Shown here: positions 12,075-24,500 of the stretch, one piece after another
Position numbering within the stretch: the stretch's first letter is position 1
Layout: the number at the start of each line of letters is the position of its first letter
DNA from: Lota lota
Lineage: Eukaryota; Chordata; Actinopteri; Gadiformes; Lotidae
DNA: 64,000 nt
Direction: 5' to 3'
NCBI GenBank assembly: GCA_026745465.1
Contig: JACYXH010000278.1
Location: forward strand, 2,150,285-2,214,284
Position numbers and translations under genes: made by a program
The notes under the pieces: model-generated
Databases searched by the model: none
What the model saw: only the letters and a program-made list of their open reading frames with translations
Told to the model about the DNA's origin: nothing

Positions 12075-12744
12075 GCTGATCTGTATGTATTTTGTCTTCA
12101 ATCTGTCTATTGTTTGTCCTGTTATGTATGGTGTACGCACAGATACTTTCTATATGTTTTGCACAAAGTTCATAATGAAAAATAATGTTATTAGAATTTA
12201 AATGAATATTTCCATTATTGTCACTTGTATTTTCAATAGCTCCTTTAATCAGGGTTTCCGTTACATACATCAAGCAGTTGCGGCACGTCCTACAAAATGA
12301 TTGCCACCGTTGCTTCAGAATTTAATGATGCGTGTCATGAGCAACTGGAACAGTGACAGGATGTCAATCGCTAGAGTACTCAAAAGTCTGGTATAGTTCC
12401 CAACAATGTACACATATCGAAAGTCAGTTTAACCTGTATTTGAAGTCTATGGGAGTTGGACCCATACCATAGCATCACTGGCCATGCATTCTTTTCACCT
12501 TCTTTTTACTGTTGTAGAGCTAGTGGCATACACTTCTAAACAGTGATTTTAATGTTATATCAATTTGGGACATTTTAAAACGTGAGTTGTATCCAGTTTA
12601 ATCCTGTTTAAATTAGACTTTTGTTTAGGTCAGGGTTCTTTGTAATTTGCCTCGAGTGCTGGTGCCCGACGGCTTCACTTTGAAGCGTGAATGTCTTTCA
12701 AATGTCATTAAATATGTTCTCAAGCTTGTTTAGCAGTCAGGTGT
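12075..12744. other. No recognisable feature
   Basis: This is AT-rich spacer with no supported feature. Confidence 0.4.
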
Positions 12745-13216
12745 CATTTTTCAATATGTAATATTTAGTGGCATCTAGCGAAACAGACTTGGCAGAAATG
12801 GAATATAACATTCATAACTATGTTTGAATTAGTGTATAATCCCATGAAAATAAGAATCGTTGTGTTTTCATTACTTTATAATGATATCTACATAGGGAGC
12901 TGGTCATCTTCCACAGAGTCCGCCATTTTGCAATGCCTTGTTTCTACAGCTGCTCTAGACGCAAAATGCGGAACAATTAACCATCATATTCGGTATCATA
13001 CTTGTAACCTATGACCAATAGTTTTGCAGACTAAATAGCTAAATACAATGTGCAAATATATCAAGGAACCTCTTCACATGACATTTGGCTACTTGTACCT
13101 ATGTACCTACTGGCACTTCAAGAGGCCAGTACAGGCCACCTTAGGTTCTTCTACATCGTTGGAAAGGGAGGGGTGATGAGATGCCACTAAATCGTACACA
13201 CTGCACCTTTAAATTA
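12745..13216. mobile_element. MITE with TIRs, full-length copy
   Basis: ATTTAGTGGCATCT (12763-12776) is the exact reverse complement of AGATGCCACTAAAT (13179-13192). Outside these, the ends still match in part (TGTGTACGATTTAG against TATGTAATATTTAG), running to CACTGCACCTTTAAA at about 13213. The interior, with AATCCCATGAAAAT, CTACATAGGGAGC, TCCGCCATTTTGC and GTTTCTACAG, matches 27499-27735. I recognise this as a very abundant MITE of spiny-rayed fishes. It has no coding capacity. Two unrelated-looking open stretches inside it are chance. Confidence 0.8.
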
Positions 13217-14397
13217 CCTATTGATATTCACTCGACTGCCAGCTCATGCGTACACCACCCAGGTACAACAAAACCCATTCCCCCCGGCTGTGGAAAAATA
13301 ATCCTAGAGGAAACACTGATACTGGATTGTCACCAAAACATGTCTAGATCTTCTATAACAGGGGTTCTCAAACATATTACTCAAAAGGTCTGCATCTGAT
13401 TTCTATTAAAAGGTCAGAGATCGAGATCTGGAACGATTAGTGTTGAAATGCTGCCCGGTGTTCATTATATCTCTTTATGCTTTATGTGCTTTATGTCATC
13501 ACCCGCTTATGTGAGCGAGAGGAGTGGAGGGGCTCGAAGCGCTGAATGTGTATTGGGATAAAATCTGAAAAGTTATACATTTCCTAGGATACTGTTTCAC
13601 ACCCATGTAGACAGTCAACTTCGTTATTAAACATCACATTATTATGTACACGTGGTTATATTAAACGTAATACTATATCTGTGTTAAAGTACTTGACAAG
13701 TTATGCAACGCACTAACATTGCATATTAATCTAGATTACTAGAAATGTGCATTTGAGAGAGACTTATAGTCACAGGTCACAAGTCTGTGTTGGTGGGTCG
13801 GGGGGGAAGGGCTCATCAGCATGCCTTGCAATAAATGTCACAGCTCGCCACTAAATTCGTATCTGTGATTTAGGAGCTGATAGCAAATGTTATACTGCAA
13901 AGTTATTGCGTGAGCTTGGCAGCAACCACCCTCTTTCCAGCAGTTAACGTCACCATGACAAGACAAATAAGTGATATAAGCCACATTAAAACGAAATTAT
14001 TCTGGGACCAGCTAAACTGTATATTCAACGTCACTAACAATTTATTGATCAATAGAAAAAGTATTTCAAAATAGAAAAAGTTACACTTCATAACATTGTA
14101 TTCATAACACGAGGTATGGGTTGGGTCCGGATTGACTTGCCATTCGATCCAGACTTTTAGAAGTCATGTTCTATGATATCAACCGCCAATTTTATCTTAG
14201 CGGTCTTTCCTTACTTGGCCAATATCACTGTTAACTTGGATTTGGAGCAGTATTTTAACCATTCATGCAGCTTAAATAGTCCATTTTTGTGACTTGTATA
14301 TATCATATTACAATTTAGGTAAAAAACTAAAACGAAGGTGATATTGACTTGAAGAATAAATGAAAGTAGGGTGATATTTACGGAAGTCCGTAGAGGC
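13217..14397. other. Mostly featureless; hAT-like end at 13359
   Basis: CAGGGGTTCTCAAAC at 13359-13373 resembles hAT terminal repeats, but no partner end was found. Nothing else is supported. Confidence 0.3.
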
Positions 14398-14656
14398 CAT
14401 GCAAAATTATTATTTTGGGTTCCGTTATCTGAAAATCATGACTGATTTATGTTGTGATTACGACCTAACAAACGTTTTATCGTGATCACGACTTATTGAT
14501 CACGAGATAAAAAATTTATGTTTTCTCGTGATCAAGAATACAAAAATATTGAGAAAGCATAAACAATTAAGAGAGGTGACTTCATGTATATCAGATAGGC
14601 TTTCATATCTGAAATGTCTTAACTTAACTGAAAATAATGCTTATAGATGATGATAA

Positions 14657-14689
<33 letters not shown>

Positions 14690-14881
14690 CGTCTCACTGC
14701 CACTAATGGTCACTGCTTTGGTTGCTTGCAGTGGTGCTCAACTGAATCATGTCACTTGTCTTAATGCTTTCACAATAATTGTTTATCTCGTGATCACGAG
14801 AAAAGTACTGTTATCTCATGATAACGAAATAAATAAGTCTTGATCTCCAGGTAACGGAACCCAAAATAAAATTGTGCATAA
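14398..14881. mobile_element. MITE with about 30-bp TIRs and a TAGA tract
   Basis: The left arm 14398-14429 (ATGCAAAATTATTATTTTGG, then GTTCCGTTA) pairs with 14850-14881 (GTAACGGAACCCAAAATAAA, then ATTGTGCAT). Just inside both arms is the palindromic word CTCGTGATCACGAG or variants (14479 onward, 14787-14800), so the TIR similarity extends at lower identity. A (TAGA)n microsatellite is at about 14655-14689. No gene is present. The superfamily is undetermined. Confidence 0.8.
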
Positions 14882-14888
14882 CCTATCC

Positions 14889-14960
14889 TAGGGGTGTTAC
14901 GGTACATGTACTCTTACCGGACCATTTCGGTACAGCAGGAATTCCGCTCGCAATTTTCTT
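14889..14960 (+). mobile_element. hAT-like terminal fragment
   Basis: TAGGGGTGTTACGGTACATG followed by TACCGGACCATTTCGGTAC resembles the end of a fish hAT-type MITE. The other end is not visible, so it is truncated. Confidence 0.4.
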
Positions 14961-16176
14961 GGCCGGCCACCTAAGATGGTAATTTACTGGCCAAATGTAA
15001 AATTGAACGGCCATAGGTAATACGGGTGGCGCGTGTTTGTAATGATACGTGCGTGTGCAAAATACATGTTTTAAAAAACAAAGCCTAACGCATTGTGTTG
15101 TTACAAAAATATTGTATTATACAAAATAAAATGAAGCCTTATTACGATGCGAATATGCAGAATTTTCTAATCAGAACAGCGCCGGTGAAAACAGACAGAT
15201 GGATTCAACCCTAACCAGACTTATGCTCCATCCTTTCACCAAAATATCCTATGTATTTAGAGTATTCAATTATAATGGAGTTTCACTTTTTAATCCAAGT
15301 GTAAAATAGTGTAGCGAATGGCAGTGCATGGGTAATGATAAGTGGCGTGTCTCGTGTGCCTTTGCAGTGCTCATAAATACATCCATGTTTTGGAGACTTT
15401 CGTTTTTGATCACTCTTTTGGAGTGATCTAACAACAACACACCGTCAAGTTATCAAATGCAACCTATATTCACATACAGCAGTGCAAGTAAAAAATTTTT
15501 TATAGTGCAGTCTGCTAGCGAGATGAATGATCAATAGATATAACTGCTGCCGATCATTTTAAGTCTTTGAATGTAGTTTACCACTATGGATGCTATAAGA
15601 GGGCTGTGTGTTGACAAACATAAATAGGCTATTACCTCCGCCATGTCCTACAATAAGTACAGTGATCATGGTGACCATTGTTGACTACAAAGATACCTGA
15701 TTGTGATTTTTTTTAAAGAGATTTATTCGCAGGCTAGACCCGTCAGAAATCGAAGTTGCTACGATTAAGATTAATGTAGATTTGTCACAAAACCGAAATC
15801 GCGTCCTATATATACAGTCCCATTCAGTTCCATGATTTGTAATTATGTCATTAACGTGAGAGAAAAAAAATAAATCACAATTAACAATCGCGTTCAATGT
15901 AAAAGGACCTTTAAAATCTATCTGATCTGCCACATGTATATTTCCAGCCACTCTGGCCTGAAAGATTGGTTTGTTTTCTTTTTTATCGCTAGTTCTGCCT
16001 CAACGTTTTCCGCACGTTAATCTTCACAGATATCCTCTTCATTGTAACGTTAGTATTGTGGGAGAAAGCAATTCTAATTATGTTCAAATTTGGTCTGTTT
16101 CGCCATTACTGTAACCTTCTGCAACAAAGGGCTTTGCGTGATTTGTTGCGAGTGTATCGCAGTAGGGCAGCAGTAG
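14961..16176. other. No recognisable feature
   Basis: Low-information AT-rich sequence. An 88-codon minus open stretch (15685-15951) has no recognised content. Confidence 0.4.
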
Positions 16177-16395
16177 GTCTATGAAATAAAAGCAACAAAA
16201 TATAAAGGTGTTTTAAGGGCTGTTGTATGCTCTGGCGTACCTGTGGATGATCTGAGTGAACATCCTAACCCTGTTGATGCGGAGGCTACACCTGTGGGTA
16301 CAAGCAGCACATCTGTGAAGGCTACAGCTAAAAACGTGGGTAAAAGAGTAACAGGGGTTATTACACAAGCTGCCAAAAGGGTGGCGCAAGGGTAA
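16177..16395 (+). other. Exon-like open stretch of unknown identity
   Basis: From 16177 to the stop at 16393 the frame in phase with 16201 is open. It reads YKGVLRAVVCSGVPVDDLSE, then Ala/Thr/Val-rich sequence ending KRVTGVITQAAKRVAQG. The upstream TCGCAGTAGGGCAGCAG could serve as a splice acceptor. Downstream a second frame (16400-16822) is open for 140 codons but looks less protein-like. About 0.8 kb further, a GAAATAAATA word (about 17243) could be a poly(A) signal. I do not recognise the protein. It could be an exon of a host or transposon gene, or chance. Confidence 0.2.
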
Positions 16396-17769
16396 ACCAA
16401 TGCACATGATGCGACGCCTCAGCCTAACACTTGGTACTACCGAAGCTCAGGAGTCCTCCCCCAGCTGGGGAGGAGAGCACGAGCCCCCAGTTACCACCAA
16501 TGGAAACATGCAAGCCACCAGTGGAGCCAACCATAGGAGAGGCAGGGCTAGATGTAAAGCCACTGATTCAAGGAAAAACCTGTACTTGAGTAAAGGAAAC
16601 GTACAGGGGGTTGAAACAGAGTTCAGGAATGGAGGGGGTCGAGATTTGATGGACCCCATTCCAATTGATAAGCAAAAAGAGGGCTTTTTAAGAATGTGCC
16701 AACAAACAAGTTTAGTACGATATACTCATGTCATTATATTATCAGTGTCCCCTATGCGGTTACTCTGTAGGCCAAAATATTACTTTATTTTTTATATATT
16801 TTTTAAATATATAACCTCATGACAAAGAAAGAATGTAATTACTCTTTGTATGAATATCTAATACATTTTCCCAAAAACATTGTAATCTCTTTCATATTCT
16901 TTTAATATGAATGATTTGTTTCAGCCAAAAAAGTGCCTTATATTGTTTAAATGTATGTATTTGGTATGAAGCTGTAACAAACGATGAGCTCATTGAGGAA
17001 TACACCTGGTGCTGGGGGCTTTCCAACTTCGAGCAACCCGTGGCAAGTGGGGCCCACTCACAACATGTACAGTAGAGCGACATCGAGGAACAGCAAGATC
17101 GTGGACTACGAAGTGGAAAGGACAAAGAACCCAAGTTGCCAGCTCCCTCCAGCAGAAGATGACCATCTGATATGTTTTATTTTTCATGAAACACTCTGAA
17201 AACTTCTGAAAGGTAATCTCTTTTTGATTTTATACTGTTATTGAAATAAATATATCCAGTCTCCAAAAGGACTTGGACTAAAGACATTTCTGGTTTCTCC
17301 TGTGCTTAACTACCCTTGCTAAAGTAGACATACCTAAAAAACAAGCTATAAACAAGAAATAAGTGTATTGTGTGTATCGGTATTATTCATGACTAAATTT
17401 TTTAAAACGGGTAGCACAAATTAAGCCATCATAGCCGTATATTAACCATATCAGTGTTTCCTCTAAGATTTTTTCAGCAGCGGGGGGAAAGGGTTTTGTT
17501 GTGCCTGGGAAGTGTGCCAGTGGTCGGAGTAAATATCGATAAGCAATTTAAAATTATGAAATAAAATGACACTTTTTGGCTGAGAGCACTTAATTTGTCT
17601 TGTTGTTTTTTTTAAGAAGAGCTCCAATGCTCTGCCATAGGGAAACTCGCCCCGAGGTGGCCCGTTGATGAAGCTGGCTCAGGCAAGGGTAGAGCCCCAT
17701 TATGGTGAGCTGGTCCATATCTTGACTTCTTTTTGCAACGCCAAGGTGCCTGTAAGTATACTCATCGAC
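16396..17769. other. Unassigned; hAT-like end near 17452
   Basis: The stretch 16984-17199 is open on both strands. In a third frame it reads LIEEYTWCWGLSNFEQPV, which I cannot place. CAGTGTTTCCTCTAAGA at 17452 resembles a known fish hAT-type terminus. No full element can be drawn. Confidence 0.3.
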
Positions 17770-18080
17770 GCTACAACGAAGGGACACCTTGTGTGTGGAT
17801 GTGTGGAGCTCTGCCTGAGCAGTGGTTGACTGTGGCTATCTGAGAGAGGGTTAAGCTTCTCGGACACATATTGTATAATGCCACGGTGTCTGTGGCAGTG
17901 TGGATGTGTGGATTGCCATTGATTTTGTTGATCGCGTCTGAGAGCGGGTTAGGCTTCCCAGACACATATAGTATAACGCGCTGTGTGTGTGGATGGTGAA
18001 GCTCCGTCTGAGCAGCGGTTCATTTTGATGTATTCGTCCGAGTAGCTTCTCAGTATAACGCCATACACGATACAATGGCG
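17770..18080. repeat. Tandem repeat, three units of about 96 bp
   Basis: GAGAGAGGGTTAAGCTTCTC, then GGACACATATTGTATAATGC (about 17843), recurs as GAGAGCGGGTTAGGCTTCCC (about 17939) and more weakly near 18040. The interposed word GTGTGGATGTGTGGA also recurs. The same family appears inverted at 27868-28045. Confidence 0.75.
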
Positions 18081-18954
18081 CTCATTATAATGCTCATACA
18101 CAACGATCGTACTAAAAATTTATCACAAAGTTGCCGTGGGTTGTAACACACCGCCGCCTTCCTAGAACTCTCGGCCCAATAATACTTTTTTTACATCTCA
18201 TTGTATATATGTAGTTTAATTCCAGCAGTGAAATATTATTTCACGATATATTATTAATATGAATTAGTTGGCCATGAACATCAATAGAGAATACATTGCG
18301 AATGTTTATTTAAACTGTAACATCTATCTAACTTAAACTAAAGCTACCTTTTTTTCTTGTTCCAGTAAGCATGGCTGTGGGAATGGTGGTGGCAAGATGA
18401 TGATATTTTCATGTTGTTTTTATTTTTATAAATGGATTTAAAACATTTTGCATAATTCTCCTGTAGTTTGGGGATGTTTTGGTAAATTATGAAATACTGA
18501 TATACTGAAACTGTATTTTAATTTAAATGTATTTTTCATTAACAATCACGGATGTTACCATACACTTCGAACGTTTCCAGCTGCAAAGCCTTTCTCGATA
18601 GCTAACAGCTAATTCACAATGGCACAAAAACAATGATCATGAAATTATTTCTTTCTTCCTCGAATTCTTTCAGCCAGTACATTACTTTTGGATATTTTCT
18701 TGTCCGTGGCATTCGTTGACCCTCTCACTGCAGCGTGCTTCTTCTGCATTAATGTTTACGCATCTTAACTAAATTAGTTTTGATTGGCCAGTGAGCCCAG
18801 TCTCACAACACGCACGCAGTGTGGCGGGCCGCAGCTGCAAAATTGCTATAGCGGAAGTCCTGCATATACCATGGCTATGACATCTAATTCCTTTGCACAA
18901 TTCATTATCACTCCGTATCCGAGAAAAAAACTGTTAGCCAAACAAACTACGATA
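18081..18954. other. No recognisable feature
   Basis: This is AT-rich spacer upstream of an LTR element. Nothing is supported. Confidence 0.4.
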
Positions 18955-18959
18955 GTTAC

Positions 18960-19154
18960 TGTAGAGCATTCACAATATGCTATTTCAATATGCTCCCATA
19001 GCAGCCACTGTACTTGCTACTGTGCATGGGCAGACGTTGGCGAGCTCCTCAGGTATTAGGTTAGTCATGTCATGTTGGTCTAGGAGTTACCATTATGTTA
19101 TAATAAATACTATTCCTGTTGCAAAGTATTCCCTCCATACATGGTCATTCAACA
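18960..19154 (+). repeat. 5' LTR of the Mag-like element
   Basis: 195 bp, TG...CA, with an internal AATAAA-type word in ATAATAAATACT. Pair mate of 23598-23792. Confidence 0.95.
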
Positions 19155-19305
19155 TGGTGTCAGAAGTCAACGCGGACATAATGGACTATACAAATCTTGA
19201 AACCGAGTAGGAAGATCAACTCACCGATCGAGCGAGGACAACTAACGTTAACGTAGCTAACAAGCTAATGCCGCAAGCTAGCACTAGCAACGAACGAGCG
19301 CCATC

Positions 19306-22300
19306 GTGATGGCTGATGGATTTCGCAGACCCGACCCTATACTTTTAGATGGGACCGTCGCAGAGAACTGGCGAGTGTTCGGACAAGAGTACGACATTTT
19401 CATTGCAGCAGAACACTTCGACAAGCCAGCCCGCACACAGGCTTATATTCTCCTCAATCTAGCAGGATCGGAAGCCATTGAACAAGAGAGGTCATTCGTA
19501 TACGCGGAGGAGGTGAGAGCTCCCGGGGACAGAGGCGTCATCACTCCGGCCGAGTTAAAAGAAGACCCAATATGTCTGAAGAGGAATTTCGGGAGATTTA
19601 CAATCCTCAAACCAACATTACGATAGAAAGGCACAAGTATACCCAATGTGTCAAAACCAAGGTGAGACAATTTAATAATGTCACTGATTTAAGGATCAAA
19701 GCAAAGAGCTCTAATTTTGGAAATTTGCAAGATGAACTCGTCAGAGATACTCGTATGCGGCATAAATAATGACAGTCTGAGAAAGATTTTGCTGCGTGAT
19801 AGTGAACTGACTCTAACCAAGGCTATATCTGTATGTCGAATACATGAGCTGTCAGAACAGCACACAAAGACATTATCATCACCGCAAACGCCAGCCAACG
19901 TTGACGCTGTACATTACAGATTTGCAAGGAAGCAGAGATTTGATACAAGACAAACATCCGTCAGTGAGGATTGCACAGCCTATCACAAATTGTAACAATT
20001 GTGGAGGCAGCCACAAAGCTAAGAGAGAAAATTGCCCCGCATATCAACAGTGTCACACATGTAAGAAATGGAACCATTAAAAATGTGTTGCAGATCAACA
20101 CAGCAGCACCATAGCACACAGAGATCTAGGAAATCTGTAGATCAATTAGAACCAGCCCAAGCCACGAGTAGTAGCGATGATGATTCATACTATGTGGATG
20201 GAATAACACTGGAGAACGTTGACACTGTATATACTGTCATGCTAAGGAGAAATGTGAAGCATTCACCACTGTCCACGTCAATGGCAAGCCCATCCAAATG
20301 AAAGTCGATACAGGGGCAAAATGCAACGTCATATCATATGATACATTCAAACGTGTGAAGAACAGGGAAGGAATAGACTGTTCAAGAATCACCAACTTGG
20401 TTGCATATGGAGGAAATCTGATTAACACTGTGGGTTCAGTTGTCCTGTCATGTCAACTAGCAGGCCAGCCATATGCACTACAGTTCTACATCATGGAGAG
20501 AAACGTCCAGCCACTGCTAGGCTTACCAGCATGCATACGCATGGAGTTAGTAACACTGAACAAGGAAGTTCATCAAATCAGCGGGAATGACAATAACAAC
20601 ATGCGCCACCAGATTTTCATGGAATATGCTGATCTATTCAAGGACAAACTTGGTAAGCTACCAGTCACATACTCCATGAAACTAGATCCCGATGTACAGC
20701 CCATCGTCCGTCCAGCACGCCGCATTCCGGTAGCCATGCAGGACAGAGTTAGGGCGGAGCTTGAAAGAATGAAAGCTATCGTTTCTGAACCAACTGAATG
20801 GGTTTCATCCATGGTGGCAACAAACAAAAAGCAAACCGATGACATAAGAATCTGCATTGCCCCCAGGGATCTCAACATAGCATTGAAGCGTCCCCACCAC
20901 CCTATGCGTACTGTCGAGGAGGTTGCCCCACAAATGTTAAACGCAACAGTGTTTTCAGTGTTAGACGCCAAGAGTTCTTTCTGGCAAAGTTCCTTGGACA
21001 GTAAGTCATCGCTGCTAACAACTTTCAGCACACCTTTTGGCCATTACAGATTCCTCAGGATGCCATTTGGAATAAATGCAGCCAGTGAGGTGTTCCAGCG
21101 CTCAATGGAGCAGATATTCGCTGGATACCCCTGTGCCATCATTGAATCATCAATTGACATCATCGTCGGAGGCCGCAATGAAGCAGAGCACGACGCAAAC
21201 CTGATGATGATGCTCGACCGTGAACGTCAGGTGAATCTGAGACTCAACCCCCTCAAGTGCAAATTCCGGCTGGCTGAGGTCAGTTATGTCGGTCACATGT
21301 TCACCAGCGATGGCCTGAAAGCAGATCCATCCAAGACCAAAGCAGTCACCGAAATGCCAGCCCCCGAGGACGTCACAGCACTCCAGCGCTTCCTTGGCAT
21401 GATCAATTATCTCGGGAAGTTTATCCCGAACTTCAGTGAACTTTCAGCTCCACTAAGACAGCTCACGCATAAAGACACAGTGTTGTGCTGGCTGAAGCAG
21501 CACCAGGACGCATAGGACACTGAAAAAATGCATATCAAGTCCACCTGTCTTGTCATACTACAACGTTGATCAACCAGTCACACTCACCTACGACGCTTCA
21601 CAACACAGACTTGGCACAGCATGCTTGCAAGAAGCCAGACCAATTGCCTAAGCATCGCGAACGCTGACACAGACTGAGACCTGCTACGCAAATAGAGAAG
21701 GAACTCCTAGCAGTTGTGTTTGCATGTTCAAAATTCAATGACTATATATATATGGAAAGCCGGTGACTGTAGAAACTGACCACCAACCCCTAGTCACAAT
21801 CATAAGAAAGCTGATCTCCACAGCACCAGCCCAACTCCAACATATGATGCTACAGTTGCAGAAATACAACATCGACCTGATCTACAAGAAAGGGAAACAC
21901 ATGTACCTGGCCGACTCTCTGTCACGAGCACCCAGGACATCCACGTTTCAGCACAGGAATGAGAAAAATGACTGACATGATGGTGGTCAGCCACATCTCA
22001 TCCGCCCGCAGGAACTAAGGAGACACACGGCAAAGGATGCAACGCTGCAGAAACTCACCTCCGTTATCAAACATGGGTGGCCTACCAAACAGCGCAGTGG
22101 TCCATCAGCCGTCAGTCCTTTCTTCCCCTTCCGAGACGAGCTCATCATTGAGGAAGGAATCATCATGAAAGGTCATCAAACAGTCATTCCCCAGTCGCTA
22201 CAGAGTGAGTACACAAACATTATGCACAGAGGACACCCGGGTGCGGAGTCGACTAAACGCAGAGGCCGTGGCATAGCGTTCTGGCCCACCATGAGCAAAG

Positions 22301-23170
22301 ACATTGACAATGCAACACTCTCATGCTCTGTGTGTAACAGCACAAAACCACATCAACAGAAGGAACCACTCCCTATACCCAGTTCCAGACCTACCGTGGT
22401 CTACAGTGGCAACAGACATCCTGGAATGGAACGGTAAACTATCAAGTGCTTGTAGACTCATATTCAGGTTGGTATGAGATCGACCAACTCAAGGACATCA
22501 AAGCAACATCAGTCATTACAAAACTGAAACGACATTTCTCGGTCCATGGGTCACCGCACATACTCATCTCAGACAATGCTAGACAGTACAACAGCCAGCA
22601 GTTCAAGGACTTTGCCACACAGTGGGACTTTGAGCACGTCACCAGCAGCCCAGAATTCCCACAGAGCAATGGTTTAGCTGAAAGGGCTGTCCGTAGTGCC
22701 AAACAGCTGATGGAAAAGTCAAAAAGAGATGGAACAGACACGTTTCTAAACCTACTAAACCTGAGAAACATCCCTCGAGATGCACAGCTAGGCTCACCGG
22801 CACAGAGACTTATGTCAAGGCAGACACGTACCACACTCCCAGTCAGCAAACAGTTACTAGAGCCTACAGCCCGCAACACCCAACAAGTCAAGGCTCAACT
22901 CCTAAAGACTCTCCAAAAAGCGGCACTACGACAAGTCAAGCCGTCCACTACGGGCCCTGTCTAAAGGTGAAGCAGTCAGGATGCAGACCCCCCAAGGGTA
23001 CAACCGCATGGGCATAGTAAAAGAGGTCTGTATGGAACCAAGATCCTACCTCATCAAGTCTGAAGGCAGGGAGTACTGGAGAAATCGCAGACACATCCTA
23101 CCTGTAGCCGAGCCACCTCCACAGTTGTCCGACGACGCGGACCGGCAGCACTTCAATCCAGCTGTATAGG
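19306..23170 (+). pseudogene. gag-pol remains of the Mag-like element
   Basis: In order: a gag N-terminus (RRPDPILLDGTVAENW), a CCHC-type zinc knuckle (CNNCGGSHKAKRENC, about 19990-20035), a protease with VDTGAKCNVIS near 20300, reverse transcriptase (20.6-21.3 kb), an RNase H remnant, and integrase with a Zn-binding part and a core around 22.2-22.8 kb. The FGINAASEVFQ and FLGMINYLGKF signatures are typical of Gypsy reverse transcriptase. It is a broken fossil gene with about ten breaks and is not expected to make a functional product. Confidence 0.88.
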
Positions 23171-23597
23171 AAACTCCCCCTCCCTTTGCAGAGAAGCCCA
23201 AACGCATAGACACTGAAAAAAAAACCAGCTCAAGAGCCCATAGCTCTGATGCCAACACGCATCAGTGGGAGCCCATACTAAACACGTTCAGGTCGTGTTA
23301 GAAGGCCGAACCCCAAATACAAAGACTGCGTGATTTGAGCTTTGTGTGGACATTAAGCACCACATGCTCACTGTTCATTACTGTACAAGATGCAGTGTTG
23401 TAAAATGTTTAAAAAAAATTTGCATTGTATACTGTAACTGACAGAATGTTAAGTAATACTGAGTTTGATGACATGCCATGCTTTTGTTATCTTCCATACC
23501 TAAAGTAATAGCTTGTTTGGATAGACATTGAAATGTCATTATTATTTACTTAGTCATGTTCTGTTTTGTGTTAGGGCTATAAGCTAAAGAGAGAGGA

Positions 23598-23792
23598 TGT
23601 AGAGCATTCACGATATGCTATTTGAATATGCTCCAATAGCAGCCACCGTACTTGCTACTGTGCATGGGCAGACGTTGGCGCGCTCCTCAGGTATTCGGTT
23701 AGTCATGTCATGTTGGTCTAGGACTTCCCATTATGTTATAATAAATACTATTCCTGTTGCAAAGTATTCCCTCCGTACATGGTCATTCAACA
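23598..23792 (+). repeat. 3' LTR of the Mag-like element
   Basis: 195 bp, about 95% identical to the 5' copy. It is followed directly by the GTTAC target duplication. Confidence 0.95.
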
Positions 23793-23797
23793 GTTAC

Positions 23798-24277
23798 AAA
23801 ATTGAAACATTTAACCTTTCATCTTCACCCAAGAAGATAAGTAACCTGCGGTGTCGCCGATGTTTGGCAAGTAAGTTAAGGGGTGCATATATTCTTAAGG
23901 TTATAGCTTGATTGGGATTGCTAACGTTACAAACGTTTCCTCTCTCAAGAGCTATTGGCAACAGCGACTCTGGGACCGGAGAAAAAGGAGCAACATCCTC
24001 GTCATGCCAAGCAACACACTTCCACCTAACAAAAAATGCAAGCCTACAAGCAGTTTTCAAAGTCATCCTACTGACGCTGGACAGTTTTTCAGTGGTTGCA
24101 ATATAGATGGCAACATACAAATGAATATAAACAAATAGTATTGTTTGTGTGGTTGGAAACATTATAGTGAGGGCTTCTGGTGGTTATACTTTTAATGGTT
24201 TTTAATCATGTTATATAAATGAGATTGCAGTTTGACATTTTTCTGCATGCACTTTTTAGACGATCCCTAAATATCCG
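23798..24277. other. No recognisable feature
   Basis: This is spacer. Two small overlapping open stretches near 23910-24140 carry no recognised domain. Confidence 0.4.
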
Positions 24278-24500
24278 CAGGAAAAGCGCATCACAGCTTG
24301 ATATTCAAGCCGTTTATTTGTAATATCATCGAAATAGTTTGTGATACTCAGCGAATTAAGACTGAAATATCACCCAATGTCCAGTCTATACAACAAGACT
24401 ACTCTTGAAGAAATCGGTCATACTTTCAAGGAGCAAGGTGTTCTGCAAAGGGGGAAAAAAGGCGATGTCGAATATCAAACTTAAATCACCGCGGTACTAA
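24278..24500 (+). repeat. Dispersed repeat, copy 2
   Basis: It matches the reverse complement of 1240-1493 over its length. The frame from about 24377 reads MSSLYNKTTLEEI-like sequence and GVLQRGKKGD, paralleled by VLQRGKSEC in the other copy. Confidence 0.75.

Larger units (their letters stand above)
18960..23792 (+). mobile_element. Ty3/Gypsy LTR element, Mag-like lineage, fossil
   Basis: Complete outer structure: two 195-bp LTRs (18960-19154, 23598-23792), both TGTAGAGC...CAACA, flanked by the 5-bp target duplication GTTAC (18955-18959, 23793-23797). A primer-binding-like TGGTGTCAGAAGT follows the 5' LTR, and a polypurine tract, AAAGAGAGAGGA, precedes the 3' LTR. The interior carries gag with a zinc knuckle, protease, reverse transcriptase, RNase H and integrase remains. 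Sequence character is that of proteins often annotated as K02A2.6-like, the Mag lineage. The LTRs differ at 9 of 195 positions (about 4.6%), so it is a moderately old insertion. It is broken, with something like ten breaks. Confidence 0.93.
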
